A DNA stretch of 64,000 nucleotides from Phocaeicola dorei (GTDB lineage Bacteria; Bacteroidota; Bacteroidia; Bacteroidales; Bacteroidaceae), in NCBI RefSeq assembly GCF_013009555.1, contig NZ_CP046176.1, forward strand, positions 5,239,501 through 5,303,500, written 5' to 3'. Position 1 is the first letter of the stretch. Each line of letters begins with the position of its first letter. The translations under genes and the position numbers were made by a program. Below the pieces are notes generated by a model, which was not told the origin of the DNA, did not search any database, and was given only the letters and a program-made list of their open reading frames with translations. Positions 36,448 through 46,110 of the stretch are shown here, piece after piece.

Positions 36448-37257
36448 CTACTTTTCTATAATGGAAGTTAGAGGATGACGATTCCCCTTTATCTCTCTCA
36501 GAAATGCTTTTGCCGAACCAAAATTCAAATATAAATCCAAACGCACCGGCAAATGGTTTTTATCATCAGTTACATAAAAGGTTATTACCTCTTTTTCTTT
36601 TCCTTTTTTATACTCTACTAAGGAAAAAACCAAACAACGGTATTTCACACCATTCTCCGCCTTAAAATTCTTCCGGCCACGATAAATCAATGTTTGCTGC
36701 TCTACTTTAGTACCTGTAGCCATATCAAACAATATTTTATCGCCAACTTTATAGTCACTTACATCAAATGAACGTGCTCTCATCAATATGCTCAGCATAT
36801 CAAAGATACACTCATCACTTTGGTCCTTCGATTTCACCGTATCCCGTTCCCTCCTCATACGACGCTGATCGGCAATGCATTTTCCGTTTTTATAACTGAA
36901 CCATACTTCATCCACCGTATAGCGGTCACCCTCTTCGGCCCCTTTACGAAAATAAACGGGTTCCAGACGACTGCTGGTAATACAAGTCAATGTGTCACGC
37001 ATCTTAAAAAAGAAATCGACTTGTTTGTTACTGACAGAGATCAGATTACTACGAAAACAAGGTTTCCCCTGATAGGTAATAGCCTGCATGTCCATTTTTG
37101 CCTGTCCGGCAGCAACCCAAATAAATTTCCAGTTGAACTTCAAGTCGTATACCAACTCTTCACCTGCCTGGATGGCTTCGTTTTGTGCCGCACATTGCGC
37201 TCTAGTTGCCATTATAGCAAACCAACCACACAATAATATTAGAATAGTTTTTTTCAT
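36448..37257 (-). CDS. DUF3108 secreted protein
   Basis: A 269-residue protein with a signal peptide (residues ~1-20). The body resembles DUF3108: GEELVYDLKFNWKFIWVAAG near 31-50, SRLEPVYFRKGAEEG in the middle and HLPVRLDLYLNFGSAKAFL near the end. Such proteins are periplasmic or outer-membrane beta-rich proteins without known activity. It overlaps the Ig-like lipoprotein gene upstream by 4 bp and ends a three-gene operon with the GH3-family gene. Confidence 0.8.
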   Translation of the reverse strand: MKKTILILLCGWFAIMATRAQCAAQNEAIQAGEELVYDLKFNWKFIWVAAGQAKMDMQAITYQGKPCFRSNLISVSNKQVDFFFKMRDTLTCITSSRLEPVYFRKGAEEGDRYTVDEVWFSYKNGKCIADQRRMRRERDTVKSKDQSDECIFDMLSILMRARSFDVSDYKVGDKILFDMATGTKVEQQTLIYRGRKNFKAENGVKYRCLVFSLVEYKKGKEKEVITFYVTDDKNHLPVRLDLYLNFGSAKAFLREIKGNRHPLTSIIEK

Positions 37258-39176
37258 CGGCCTAGCTTTCTAGCTCTTTCTTTATTTCTATCTTGTACCT
37301 TTTTAGTCTCTTCCGGTTTTTGTTTCTTTATTTCATCCAGCTTTTGCTTGTCTACAGGAATGGCATTCACATCCCAATTCTCTTCAAATTCAAAGTTGGC
37401 TTTCATCTCCCATACCTTCGGGAAATAAAAAACTTCTTCGGGCTGAATCTTCTTATCATAATCTCCTGTATCCCATACTCCATTATCATTACGGTCGTTA
37501 AACAAACGTATATAATATTTCGTACTCGGATTCAAGAAATAAAAGTCCGCCGTTCCTTCCACCGTCACCGGTTGCTGACGCAATACATTTCCACTAGCAT
37601 CCAATAATTCGGCAATAGCATTGGGAGCAGCCCCTTTTATATTCAATAAAATAGTCCCGTATTCTTCCATTTTCTTCACCTTCACCGTTTGCTGGACTTT
37701 ATCTGTATGCAGCCCATAGATTCCTGTAAATGCCAAAGAATCAATAGTCAACTGATATTCCTGCTCCGGTTGCCAATCTGCCAATATCTGATATTGCCGT
37801 GGCATCAACGAGTCTGCCATAAAGAAGAAAGGAGCCGGTTGCCACAAACTGTCCACTTTTACTTCCATATGAATGGCCGCCGTGTCTATACTTGCGATCG
37901 GTTCTTCAAAAGATAGATAGATATTCCTATATATATCGAATGCCGACGGAGCATCGACATTCATAGTCAAGAATTTAGTCGGTTCCACCCTGATGGTATC
38001 TCCCTTTTTCTCCCTCTTTTTACGTTCCTTCTCCTTTTCCTCATTTGCTTTTTTCTGCAATTTTTCCCGTTGCTCTCTTGTCAATTTATTAGCCAGATAA
38101 ATCGTATCGGTTTTGGGAACCAACTGGTTTAATGTATCCGTATATAAATAATCCAACTGAACCTCCAGCGTATCCATCTGATAAACCAACGAATCCTTAA
38201 TCCAATAACAAATTGAGTCGTTTCGTGGAGTCGTTTCTATGATAAACGCATCCTTCTCATCGAAGTTCAATCCTTTCAAGGTAGGTAACGTATCAGCCGG
38301 CGCACTGAAAGATAATACAAAATGATTCTCTTTATCACGCTCGCTCTTGGACAGATATTGACGGTCGTTTATCCCTTTAAAAGCTCTCAGAATAATATCA
38401 TCCGGCAAAAAGCGGGTATAGCCCACCGTTTTGATGGTGTCAATAGTAACCGTATCTTTCCACAATGTATCCTGACGCATGGCCGCTTCCATAGAAGGGA
38501 CAATAATAGAATCGCTAAAAGCAATCATCTCTGTCTTAGAGTCATATAAATAATTCTGATTACCGTCCATCAAACCAAAAATATGATATTTGCCGGGTGC
38601 TATACCACGAATAGTGAAACGCCCACGACTGTCTGTACGAGAAACACGATCGAACGGTTTTTTGGCAAAAGCACTATCATCCAAATCAACATGCAACCCC
38701 ACCATCATCCCTTTAACTGGTTCCAAGTCAGCAGCCGCCAACACAGTTCCGGAAACTTCCAATGTATCAATAGTCTCCCCTGTAGAAAAAGAAAAAGAAT
38801 AATTACCCAGTGGATTACCCTCATTATTATCTACAATAGCATCCGAGAAATCAATGGTATAGGTAGTATTGGGTTTCAATGAATCCATGAGATTAACCAA
38901 AACTCTTCTGCCGCTTGCCTTGATATCAGGTTGTTCCAATTGAGGAGGAGACACCACCACTTTTTCTGATGTTTTCTCCAGTTTGATAAACTCATCAAAT
39001 TCAATGGCTATCTTCTTGTCCTTGTTGTTTGTTGCGTATGGCTTGGGAGAACTTCTGACGAACTTGGGCGGTTCCTCATCATAAGGACCTCCATCCGGTG
39101 TTCCCATGCTTGCACAGGAATATACTACGATCATCAGCATCAACAAAGCAGGTAATTTATGTTTTTTCCAATTCAT
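37254..39176 (-). CDS. Ig-like (Big_5-type) lipoprotein
   Basis: A 640-residue lipoprotein with lipobox VYSC (Cys21). Residues ~35-135 form a Big_5-type Ig-like domain (PKFVRSSPKPYATNN, LKPNTTYTIDFSDAIVDNN). A carboxypeptidase-regulatory-like segment follows (LEPVKGMMVGLHVDL). The region near 385-410 is highly charged with KEKERKKREKKGD, and the C-terminus is Lys/Glu-rich. It is probably outer-membrane anchored. Function unknown. It begins 4 bp after the GH3-family gene. Confidence 0.75.
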   Translation of the reverse strand: MNWKKHKLPALLMLMIVVYSCASMGTPDGGPYDEEPPKFVRSSPKPYATNNKDKKIAIEFDEFIKLEKTSEKVVVSPPQLEQPDIKASGRRVLVNLMDSLKPNTTYTIDFSDAIVDNNEGNPLGNYSFSFSTGETIDTLEVSGTVLAAADLEPVKGMMVGLHVDLDDSAFAKKPFDRVSRTDSRGRFTIRGIAPGKYHIFGLMDGNQNYLYDSKTEMIAFSDSIIVPSMEAAMRQDTLWKDTVTIDTIKTVGYTRFLPDDIILRAFKGINDRQYLSKSERDKENHFVLSFSAPADTLPTLKGLNFDEKDAFIIETTPRNDSICYWIKDSLVYQMDTLEVQLDYLYTDTLNQLVPKTDTIYLANKLTREQREKLQKKANEEKEKERKKREKKGDTIRVEPTKFLTMNVDAPSAFDIYRNIYLSFEEPIASIDTAAIHMEVKVDSLWQPAPFFFMADSLMPRQYQILADWQPEQEYQLTIDSLAFTGIYGLHTDKVQQTVKVKKMEEYGTILLNIKGAAPNAIAELLDASGNVLRQQPVTVEGTADFYFLNPSTKYYIRLFNDRNDNGVWDTGDYDKKIQPEEVFYFPKVWEMKANFEFEENWDVNAIPVDKQKLDEIKKQKPEETKKVQDRNKERARKLGR

Positions 39177-39180
39177 GTTC

Positions 39181-40686
39181 TTATTGGTTCAAGCTTAGCA
39201 TTTCTTCTATATAATCACGCGTATTGCTTAATCTCGGCACTTTGTGTTGTCCGCCTAGTTTGCCTTTTTCTTTCAGCCAATCGTGGAACAGATTAGGTCT
39301 TGCCACGATTATTTCCAACGGCTGCAAGGTAATGTTTTTATGGCGTTTAGCTTCGTAATCGGAGTTAATTTGTTGTAAAGAAGTGTCAAGAACCTGGCTA
39401 AAATTCTCTAAAGAATCTGGCATAACGGCAAATTCTATCAGCCACTGATGACGGCACTTGGCATATGCATCCATGAAAACAGGAGCAGCAGAATAATCAA
39501 CAATCTGTGCACCGGTCGCCTCACAGGCTTTTGCTAACCCTTTTTCCGCATTATCCACCATCAACTCCTCACCAAATGCATTAATAAAGTGCTTGGTACG
39601 CCCTGTTATAACAAATTTATAGGGGTGTTTGTTGGTAAACTTCACAGTATCACCAATCATATAACGCCACAATCCGCAGGAAGTACTGATGACCATCGCA
39701 TAATTTTTATTTAATTCCACATCTACTAACGGAACAATATGAGGATTTTCAGTACCGACATCTTCCATCGGAATGAATTCATAAAATACACCATAGTCAA
39801 TCATCAGTAACATGGAAGGATCACTGAAGTCATTTTGTAATCCGAAAAAACCTTCACTGGCATTGTATGTTTCCATATAATGCATCTTGTCACTACGAAT
39901 AAGCTGTTTATATTGTTCGCGATAAGGAGTAAAAGCAACCCCCCCATGAAAGAAAACTTCCAAATTAGGCCATACTTCCACCAAATTATCCGTTCCCTTC
40001 ACCTCCAAAATATGTTTCAAGACGGCCATCATCCAGGACGGCACTCCTGAAAGGTTAGTTACATTTTGATTCATTGTGGCACGAGTAATCCTTTCTACTT
40101 TTTCCTCAAAATCACTCAGCAATGCTATTTTTTTCTCGGGCACCCGAATCAGATTGACCAACGGATTCACATTTTCAATCAATATAGCAGAAAGGTCTCC
40201 TACAAGACTCCGTTTCACATTATAGTTTGGTGCATGGCTCCCTCCTAGAATCAGGCCTTTTCCAGAGAAGAAACGACTCTCAGGATTTTGTTGAAGATAT
40301 AGTGCCACTGCATCCATACCACCTGCATAATGAATATCATGAAGGCCATCCCTGCTTACGGGAATAAATTTGCTCTTGTCATTGGTCGTTCCCGAAGATT
40401 TAGCAAACCACTGCACCTCTCCACGCCACAGGATATCTTTTTCCCCATGGCGCATACGCTCTACGTATGGCTTGATTTCTTCGTAAGTCTGTATAGGTAC
40501 ACGCTGGAAGTCTTGATATCTCTTTATGTCTTTATAGCCATATTTCAATCCCCACTCCGTATTGGCAGCATCATTAATCAGCCGGCAAAATACTTTATGT
40601 TGGAGTGCCTCAGCCTGAGTTGCATACAAGGCTGTCGCTTTTTGTCTGGGCTTGAATAGCGTACTAATTAGTCTGGTAGAATTCAT
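39181..40686 (-). CDS. GH3-family (auxin-responsive type) acyl-adenylating enzyme
   Basis: A 501-residue member of the GH3 acyl-acid-amido synthetase family. ATP-binding is seen in WFAKSSGTTNDKSKF, the family's most recognisable block. LGGSHAPNYNVKRSL and TFNASEG-like YNASEGFFGLQNDF follow in order. The family adenylates carboxylic acids and joins them to amino acids, but bacterial substrates are mostly unknown. The ATG at 40686 was chosen because the upstream TTG lies in the -7 box on this strand. Confidence 0.88.
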   Translation of the reverse strand: MNSTRLISTLFKPRQKATALYATQAEALQHKVFCRLINDAANTEWGLKYGYKDIKRYQDFQRVPIQTYEEIKPYVERMRHGEKDILWRGEVQWFAKSSGTTNDKSKFIPVSRDGLHDIHYAGGMDAVALYLQQNPESRFFSGKGLILGGSHAPNYNVKRSLVGDLSAILIENVNPLVNLIRVPEKKIALLSDFEEKVERITRATMNQNVTNLSGVPSWMMAVLKHILEVKGTDNLVEVWPNLEVFFHGGVAFTPYREQYKQLIRSDKMHYMETYNASEGFFGLQNDFSDPSMLLMIDYGVFYEFIPMEDVGTENPHIVPLVDVELNKNYAMVISTSCGLWRYMIGDTVKFTNKHPYKFVITGRTKHFINAFGEELMVDNAEKGLAKACEATGAQIVDYSAAPVFMDAYAKCRHQWLIEFAVMPDSLENFSQVLDTSLQQINSDYEAKRHKNITLQPLEIIVARPNLFHDWLKEKGKLGGQHKVPRLSNTRDYIEEMLSLNQ

Positions 40687-40716
40687 TTGTCTTAGTATAC
40701 AATTCGTTATATCTTG

Positions 40717-40724
40717 CAAAAATA
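40717..40724 (-). promoter_or_regulatory. -7 box of GH3/Ig-like/DUF3108 operon
   Basis: On the minus strand this reads TATTTTTG, matching TAnnTTTG, about 30 bp before the ATG at 40686. Confidence 0.55.
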
Positions 40725-40833
40725 GCTTATTTCTATATTATAATGGCTGATAACATTATTTTTTTTATAGTTTTCTACATTACTTTTATTTTTTGTTATC
40801 TTTACGGTCACTTACAACTTAACATCAAAGGCT

Positions 40834-41844
40834 ATGAAGATAGGAATATTGACATCAGGAGGAGACTGTCCCGGAATAAACGCCACAATTAGAGGAGTTT
40901 GCAAAACAGCGATAAATCATTACGGTATGGAAGTTTATGGAATTCATAGCGGATTCCGGGGGTTGCTGGACAATGACGTAGAACCATTGACAGAAAGATC
41001 ATTATCAGGCTTGTTAAATTTGGGAGGAACAATATTAGGTACTTCCAGAGAAAAGCCATTCAAGAAACGCCTGTCGGCAGCCTCGGAAGACAAACCAGCT
41101 TTGATGTTAAAGAATATTCATGATTTAGGTCTGGACTGTATCGTATGTATCGGCGGAAACGGAACTCAAAAGACCGCAGCCAAACTGGCCCAAGCAGGTG
41201 TGAACGTTGTTTCTGTACCTAAAACAATAGACAATGATGTTTGGGGAACAGACGTTTCATTCGGATTCGATTCTGCCGTAACCATTGCTACCGATGCCAT
41301 TGACCGGCTGCATTCTACAGCCAGTTCACACCAACGTGTTATGGTTATTGAAGTAATGGGACATAAAGCTGGCTGGATTGCACTTTATTCCGGAATGGCG
41401 GGAGGCGGTGACGTGATTCTTATTCCTGAACTTTCTTATGACATACATAACATAGGTAATACCATTATTGAACGCTTGAAAAAAGGAAAACCCTATTCTA
41501 TTGTCGTTGTCGCAGAGGGTATCCAAACCATGGACGGCAAGAAAGCCGCCGAATATATAGCTCAAGAAATAGAATATGAAACCGGATTCGAGACCCGTGA
41601 AACTGTATTGGGATATATCCAACGTGGCGGCTCTCCTACTCCCTACGACCGTAATCTGGCTACTCGTATGGGTGGACATGCCACAGAACTGATCGCTTCC
41701 GGACAATTCGGACGAATGGTTTCTCTGCAAGGTGCGGAAATTGGCTCCATCTCTCTGAATGAAGTGGCTGGTAAATTAAAACTTGTCAATGAAAACCATG
41801 ACCTGATTGTACAAGGTAAACGGATGGGAATCTGCTTCGGGTAA
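40834..41844 (+). CDS. pfkA: 6-phosphofructokinase
   Basis: A 336-residue phosphofructokinase that phosphorylates fructose 6-phosphate in glycolysis. Family blocks are GILTSGGDCPGINATIRG at the N-terminus, GGNGTQKTA near 106-114, PKTIDNDVWGTD near 130 and GGSPTPYDR. The donor site combines a Gly in GGNG (ATP-type) with a Lys in PKTIDND (usual in PPi-type), so the phosphate donor cannot be called with confidence. It is convergent with the hybrid regulator gene. Confidence 0.93.
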   Translation: MKIGILTSGGDCPGINATIRGVCKTAINHYGMEVYGIHSGFRGLLDNDVEPLTERSLSGLLNLGGTILGTSREKPFKKRLSAASEDKPALMLKNIHDLGLDCIVCIGGNGTQKTAAKLAQAGVNVVSVPKTIDNDVWGTDVSFGFDSAVTIATDAIDRLHSTASSHQRVMVIEVMGHKAGWIALYSGMAGGGDVILIPELSYDIHNIGNTIIERLKKGKPYSIVVVAEGIQTMDGKKAAEYIAQEIEYETGFETRETVLGYIQRGGSPTPYDRNLATRMGGHATELIASGQFGRMVSLQGAEIGSISLNEVAGKLKLVNENHDLIVQGKRMGICFG

Positions 41845-41855
41845 GAAGCAGATTC
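41828..41855. terminator. Compact bidirectional terminator containing stop codons
   Basis: GAATCTGCTTC (41828-41838) pairs perfectly with GAAGCAGATTC (41845-41855) around a 6-nt loop GGGTAA. The pfkA stop is in the loop and the stop codon of the convergent regulator gene overlaps the right arm, so two genes share one terminator. Confidence 0.7.
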
Positions 41856-44800
41856 ATTCCTTTTCCATATATTTGGATGGAGACACTCCGAATTGCTCGG
41901 TAAAATGCTTTCGGAGCGTACGTGTATCACTATATCCTACCATTTCGGCTATTTCCTGAATGGAATACCTGTTCTCCATAATAAGGGAGGCAGCCTTGCC
42001 CATCCGTACACTCCGGATCATATCAATAGCAGCCAATTCGCTACGTTGCTTTATTTTTCTATAAAGGGTAGGCTGACTCATATTCAATTGGTCTGCCAAC
42101 ATTTTTACATTAAAGTTTTCATTCGCCAGATTAGCTTCTATGACATGAATAATTTGCTGTATAAAATCATCCGGAGCATTATTCCCATCCGTTTCCGGTT
42201 CACTTTCCTGCTGCTTCAACATCAACGTCTTTGTATATATCCTCTTCAGGCGTTCCCGCTGGAGTATCAGGTTCCGGACTTTTGCCTTCAATACCTCCGG
42301 ATTGAAGGGTTTCATCATATAATCATCCACACCTATTTTTGAAGCCTGCAACACATCCGCATCCTCAGCCTTTGCCGTCAGCATCAAAATAGGGATATGT
42401 GCTGTCCGAGGCTGCTCACGCAATTCCCGGCAACAGGTAAACCCATCTTTTACAGGCATCATTATATCAGAAATAATCAAATCCGGAATTTTACTTATTG
42501 CCACATCAACCCCCTCTTCACCGTTTGCCGCCTCATATACGGCATAATCTTTACAGAATAAAGAACAGACATAGTGCCGGATTTCCTCATTGTCCTCAAT
42601 AACAAGAAGAGATGTTTTTTTATTCGAAGGCTTGTCTTCCTGCCCTTCCGCCTGCATTATCGGTAACGGAAGAGCATATTCCTCCATCTCCGGAGTACCA
42701 ACAATCTCATACCGGTCCTCTGCAAAATGTGCATTTCCCTCAGGAATCAATAATGTGAAAGTGCTACCCTTTCCGAGAGTACTGTCCAAATTCACCGTGC
42801 CATGATGAAGATCCATCGTATTTTTAACAATACGCAAGCCTATGCCTACCTTATTAGAAAACAAAGGTGTATTTTCTCCGGTAATAAATGATTCAAAAAT
42901 CCTCCCCCGTAACTCTTCCGGTATTCCTTTACCTGTATCCGATATAATTATACTGCAAAATGAATATCCATCTATCTCGATACGGTTCATCTTAAAAATC
43001 ACCTTTCCATTCGGAGATGTATACTTAAACGCATTAGATAATAAATTACGGATAGCCGAACTTATTTTTTCCACGTCTATCCATAGCAAAAATGGCTCAT
43101 TCAGCGATTCAACCGTAAAGTTAATCCCTTCTGTTTCTGCCAGTTCATGAAAAGAATCGGTTATCTGCTTTGCCAATACCACTATATCGACTTTCGAAAT
43201 TCGGAGTTTAATCATACCTGCTTCAATCTTCTGCACATAAAGCAAATGATCGACCAATGTCTGCAAAGAGGTTCCATTGCGATACATGGCAGCCAGTTTA
43301 GTATAGACGGTGTCTGAAGGGCGGACGGTTCCTAACAATTCCTGCAGGGGAGATAAGATTAAAGTTAAAGGTGTACGCAACTCGTGAGCTGCATTCGTAA
43401 AGAAATTCTCGCGTTCCATCCGAATCTGCTTCTCCTTGTCACGTTCTACAGTAGCAGCAAATATCTCATGTTCCAAGCGCAACTCGTGCTCCAACCTCTT
43501 TTGCCGTAATTTAATACGCTGTATAACCATATAAACTATTATCCCTCCCAGCACCATCATACAGAAGCGGAAAAAGAAAGTTTCACTCCAATGAGGCAAA
43601 ATCTCTACTCTCAACGAGGTTATTTTACTGTCTCTTTCATCCGGATAAATATTTTTCACCTCAAAAACATATTCCCCGGCAGGAAGGTTAGCATACGAAA
43701 CTTTTTCCCCTCCGTTGGCCACAAGCCAATCAGGCTGATAAGGACGAAGCCTGTAACTATACTTCTGCTGGCTTTCAGAATAAGAAAGGTTATTGAACGT
43801 CAGCGCAAAGTCACGATTCGCATGATTCAACCGGACAAAAGGCGTATAGAAAATACTTTGTGAAAGAATGGTCTGCCCATTTACCTCTCTTCCTATCTCT
43901 ACAAGTTTATTATTTACCTCCAATCCGGTAATCACGACAGATTCGGAAGTGGTAAACGCTTTAATGTCATCGGGGTTAAAATAAGTAAGATTCTTATTAT
44001 TCCCCCAAAACAGAACATCCTCCCAATGCAGGACAGAACGGTTACTGCCCGCAATGTAATAATTATAAAACAAATGTTGATGACGACTATAACGGGAAAT
44101 ACCTGAATTAGATCCCAGCCAGATTTGCCCGTGCGCATCCTCAGTCATACAACCAATAAAGTTACTGCACAATCCATCCCGGGTAGTATATACATGAGTT
44201 ATCGCATCCTGTCCGGGAGAGAAAACTGCCAGACCGGCCATATATCCGACATATAGATTACCATCGGACGAAGCTAATAATGAACGCACGGAATTCTCAA
44301 CCATACCGTACTTCTTTTCATAGCCGGTCTGCAGTTCATTTTCATTTATCACTTTACATATACCATAATTAGCAGTGCCCAGCCAAAGCGTATGATCATC
44401 AGTTTCAGCCATAGCACGAATATAAAGAGGAGACAAATTCTGTAACCCGGATACTTTAAAATGCATCTTCTTACACCTGTTCGTCTCACGGTCGAATAAC
44501 CAGAGTCCTTTATGTGTACCAATCCAAAAATGACCTTTGCTATCAAGGAATAAGGCCCAAACTGATGATTTGTTAAGGTCACCATTTTCCGTAATCAATC
44601 GCAATATCTTGAATGAGCGTTCCTTTTTATAATAACAAGTCAATGAACCATCTAAATTTCCAAACCATAAATTTCCTTTCTCATCTTTCAGACTGCACAA
44701 CACTGTCTGTTGTTTTTTCACATTTTGATCTCCCACTTGAAAGAAGTCTATTTTTTCTGAAGTACCAAACGCTGTTCGGCTTCGCATAATTCCTTTATGG

Positions 44801-45927
44801 TATGTTGCCAACCAAAGATAATGATCGTCATCCGCTACAATAGAACAAATCTCATTATGCCTGTCCTGATAAAAACGATTATAAAACTGCATACGCAAAT
44901 CCGACCAGATTACTCCTCCACCATCCGTACCAATCCACAGAATACCATGTGAATCGTAATAAGCCGCAATCATCCTCGTTTCAAGATTGCGGTGCATCAA
45001 AGAAGAAGTGTTACTATAAATTTCTGTCAATATCCCGTCCTGATTATTTTTATCTATTGTCATCACTGTATATCCATTCCACGTTACGGCCAAATATCTA
45101 TTCTCATTCAATTTGATAACACCGAAAACATCTGTATGAGAAAATTTGTCGGATACCGGAGCCACATGATAAGTCAGCTGCTTGATTTTCCCAGTCCGTT
45201 CATTATAATAAATAACCCCATGAGCAATTGTAGAAATCCATATCCGGCCATCATCATACAAAACAGAATTTACAGACAGACTACCGGTACGACCCAAGTC
45301 AATCACCCGAAAGAAACTCAGGTTTGTCGCATCCAGCAAGATAATTCTACCTTTTTCATCAATCAGGCAGATACTTTTTTTATCCGAAGAATAAGTTATG
45401 GCGACCAAAAGATTATCCTGATTATCCCAGCCTGTATATTTTTCTTCAACCCGGAGCCGAAGTTCACCTTCTTTTGATGCGCACCGCTTCATTAAATGTA
45501 ACTCACTTCCGGAAATCACCCAAACCAACGAATCATTCTTCTGCAACATCCCTCGAGATGGAATGCCCTGTCCCGAAGAAGAAACCACAGACAAAAAGCG
45601 TTCTTTTTTCAAATCAAATGCAGAAAATACACCATTATCCACAAATGCCAGCACCCCATCAAAAGCTTCCTTCAAGTTTGAGATACTAGGATAACTACTA
45701 CTTATTTCGAAGTTTGTAATCCGCCTGCCGTCATAACGACTCAACCCGTTTCGGGTTCCAAACCAAACGAAACCTTCTTTATCCTTATAAACAGCAGATA
45801 CGGTATTATCGGCCAATCCGTTTTGCATATTGAGCAGATGCACATCTTTTGAAAAAAAAGCATAACACACATCCGGCAGCAATATACATACTTCAATTAT
45901 AAGCAGTGATAAGATTTTAAGGTTCAT
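41854..45927 (-). CDS. Hybrid two-component system regulator (HTCS)
   Basis: A 1357-residue membrane sensor-regulator in one chain. Order: signal peptide (~1-23), two Reg_prop-type beta-propellers (~30-690), a Y_Y_Y domain (~690-765), one membrane helix (~780-800), HisKA with His near 848 (NAAHELRTPL), HATPase, a receiver domain with Asp near 1153 (ISDIMMP) and a C-terminal AraC-type HTH ending KYMEKE. Such proteins bind an oligosaccharide in the periplasm and activate the neighbouring SusC/SusD operon. Here that is the divergent gene set at 46111-59024. Confidence 0.96.
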   Translation of the reverse strand: MNLKILSLLIIEVCILLPDVCYAFFSKDVHLLNMQNGLADNTVSAVYKDKEGFVWFGTRNGLSRYDGRRITNFEISSSYPSISNLKEAFDGVLAFVDNGVFSAFDLKKERFLSVVSSSGQGIPSRGMLQKNDSLVWVISGSELHLMKRCASKEGELRLRVEEKYTGWDNQDNLLVAITYSSDKKSICLIDEKGRIILLDATNLSFFRVIDLGRTGSLSVNSVLYDDGRIWISTIAHGVIYYNERTGKIKQLTYHVAPVSDKFSHTDVFGVIKLNENRYLAVTWNGYTVMTIDKNNQDGILTEIYSNTSSLMHRNLETRMIAAYYDSHGILWIGTDGGGVIWSDLRMQFYNRFYQDRHNEICSIVADDDHYLWLATYHKGIMRSRTAFGTSEKIDFFQVGDQNVKKQQTVLCSLKDEKGNLWFGNLDGSLTCYYKKERSFKILRLITENGDLNKSSVWALFLDSKGHFWIGTHKGLWLFDRETNRCKKMHFKVSGLQNLSPLYIRAMAETDDHTLWLGTANYGICKVINENELQTGYEKKYGMVENSVRSLLASSDGNLYVGYMAGLAVFSPGQDAITHVYTTRDGLCSNFIGCMTEDAHGQIWLGSNSGISRYSRHQHLFYNYYIAGSNRSVLHWEDVLFWGNNKNLTYFNPDDIKAFTTSESVVITGLEVNNKLVEIGREVNGQTILSQSIFYTPFVRLNHANRDFALTFNNLSYSESQQKYSYRLRPYQPDWLVANGGEKVSYANLPAGEYVFEVKNIYPDERDSKITSLRVEILPHWSETFFFRFCMMVLGGIIVYMVIQRIKLRQKRLEHELRLEHEIFAATVERDKEKQIRMERENFFTNAAHELRTPLTLILSPLQELLGTVRPSDTVYTKLAAMYRNGTSLQTLVDHLLYVQKIEAGMIKLRISKVDIVVLAKQITDSFHELAETEGINFTVESLNEPFLLWIDVEKISSAIRNLLSNAFKYTSPNGKVIFKMNRIEIDGYSFCSIIISDTGKGIPEELRGRIFESFITGENTPLFSNKVGIGLRIVKNTMDLHHGTVNLDSTLGKGSTFTLLIPEGNAHFAEDRYEIVGTPEMEEYALPLPIMQAEGQEDKPSNKKTSLLVIEDNEEIRHYVCSLFCKDYAVYEAANGEEGVDVAISKIPDLIISDIMMPVKDGFTCCRELREQPRTAHIPILMLTAKAEDADVLQASKIGVDDYMMKPFNPEVLKAKVRNLILQRERLKRIYTKTLMLKQQESEPETDGNNAPDDFIQQIIHVIEANLANENFNVKMLADQLNMSQPTLYRKIKQRSELAAIDMIRSVRMGKAASLIMENRYSIQEIAEMVGYSDTRTLRKHFTEQFGVSPSKYMEKE

Positions 45928-46063
45928 ATTTAATTCATTACTTGTAGCAAAGGAATAAAATAAAAAAGAGATAACAACAAAGATTCACCAAAAAATATAG
46001 AGATGCATTAAACGTGCATACTGAATGAAATGAACATGTACAAAACGATTTCATTGATTAACA

Positions 46064-46071
46064 TACATTTG
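46064..46071 (+). promoter_or_regulatory. -7 box of SusC/SusD operon
   Basis: TACATTTG matches TAnnTTTG and lies 39 bp before the SusC start. No -33 box is evident, as expected for a promoter that needs the AraC domain of the adjacent regulator. Confidence 0.55.
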
Positions 46072-46110
46072 CAATACATTAACCTAATGTCTAATTAAAA
46101 ACAGAAAAGC

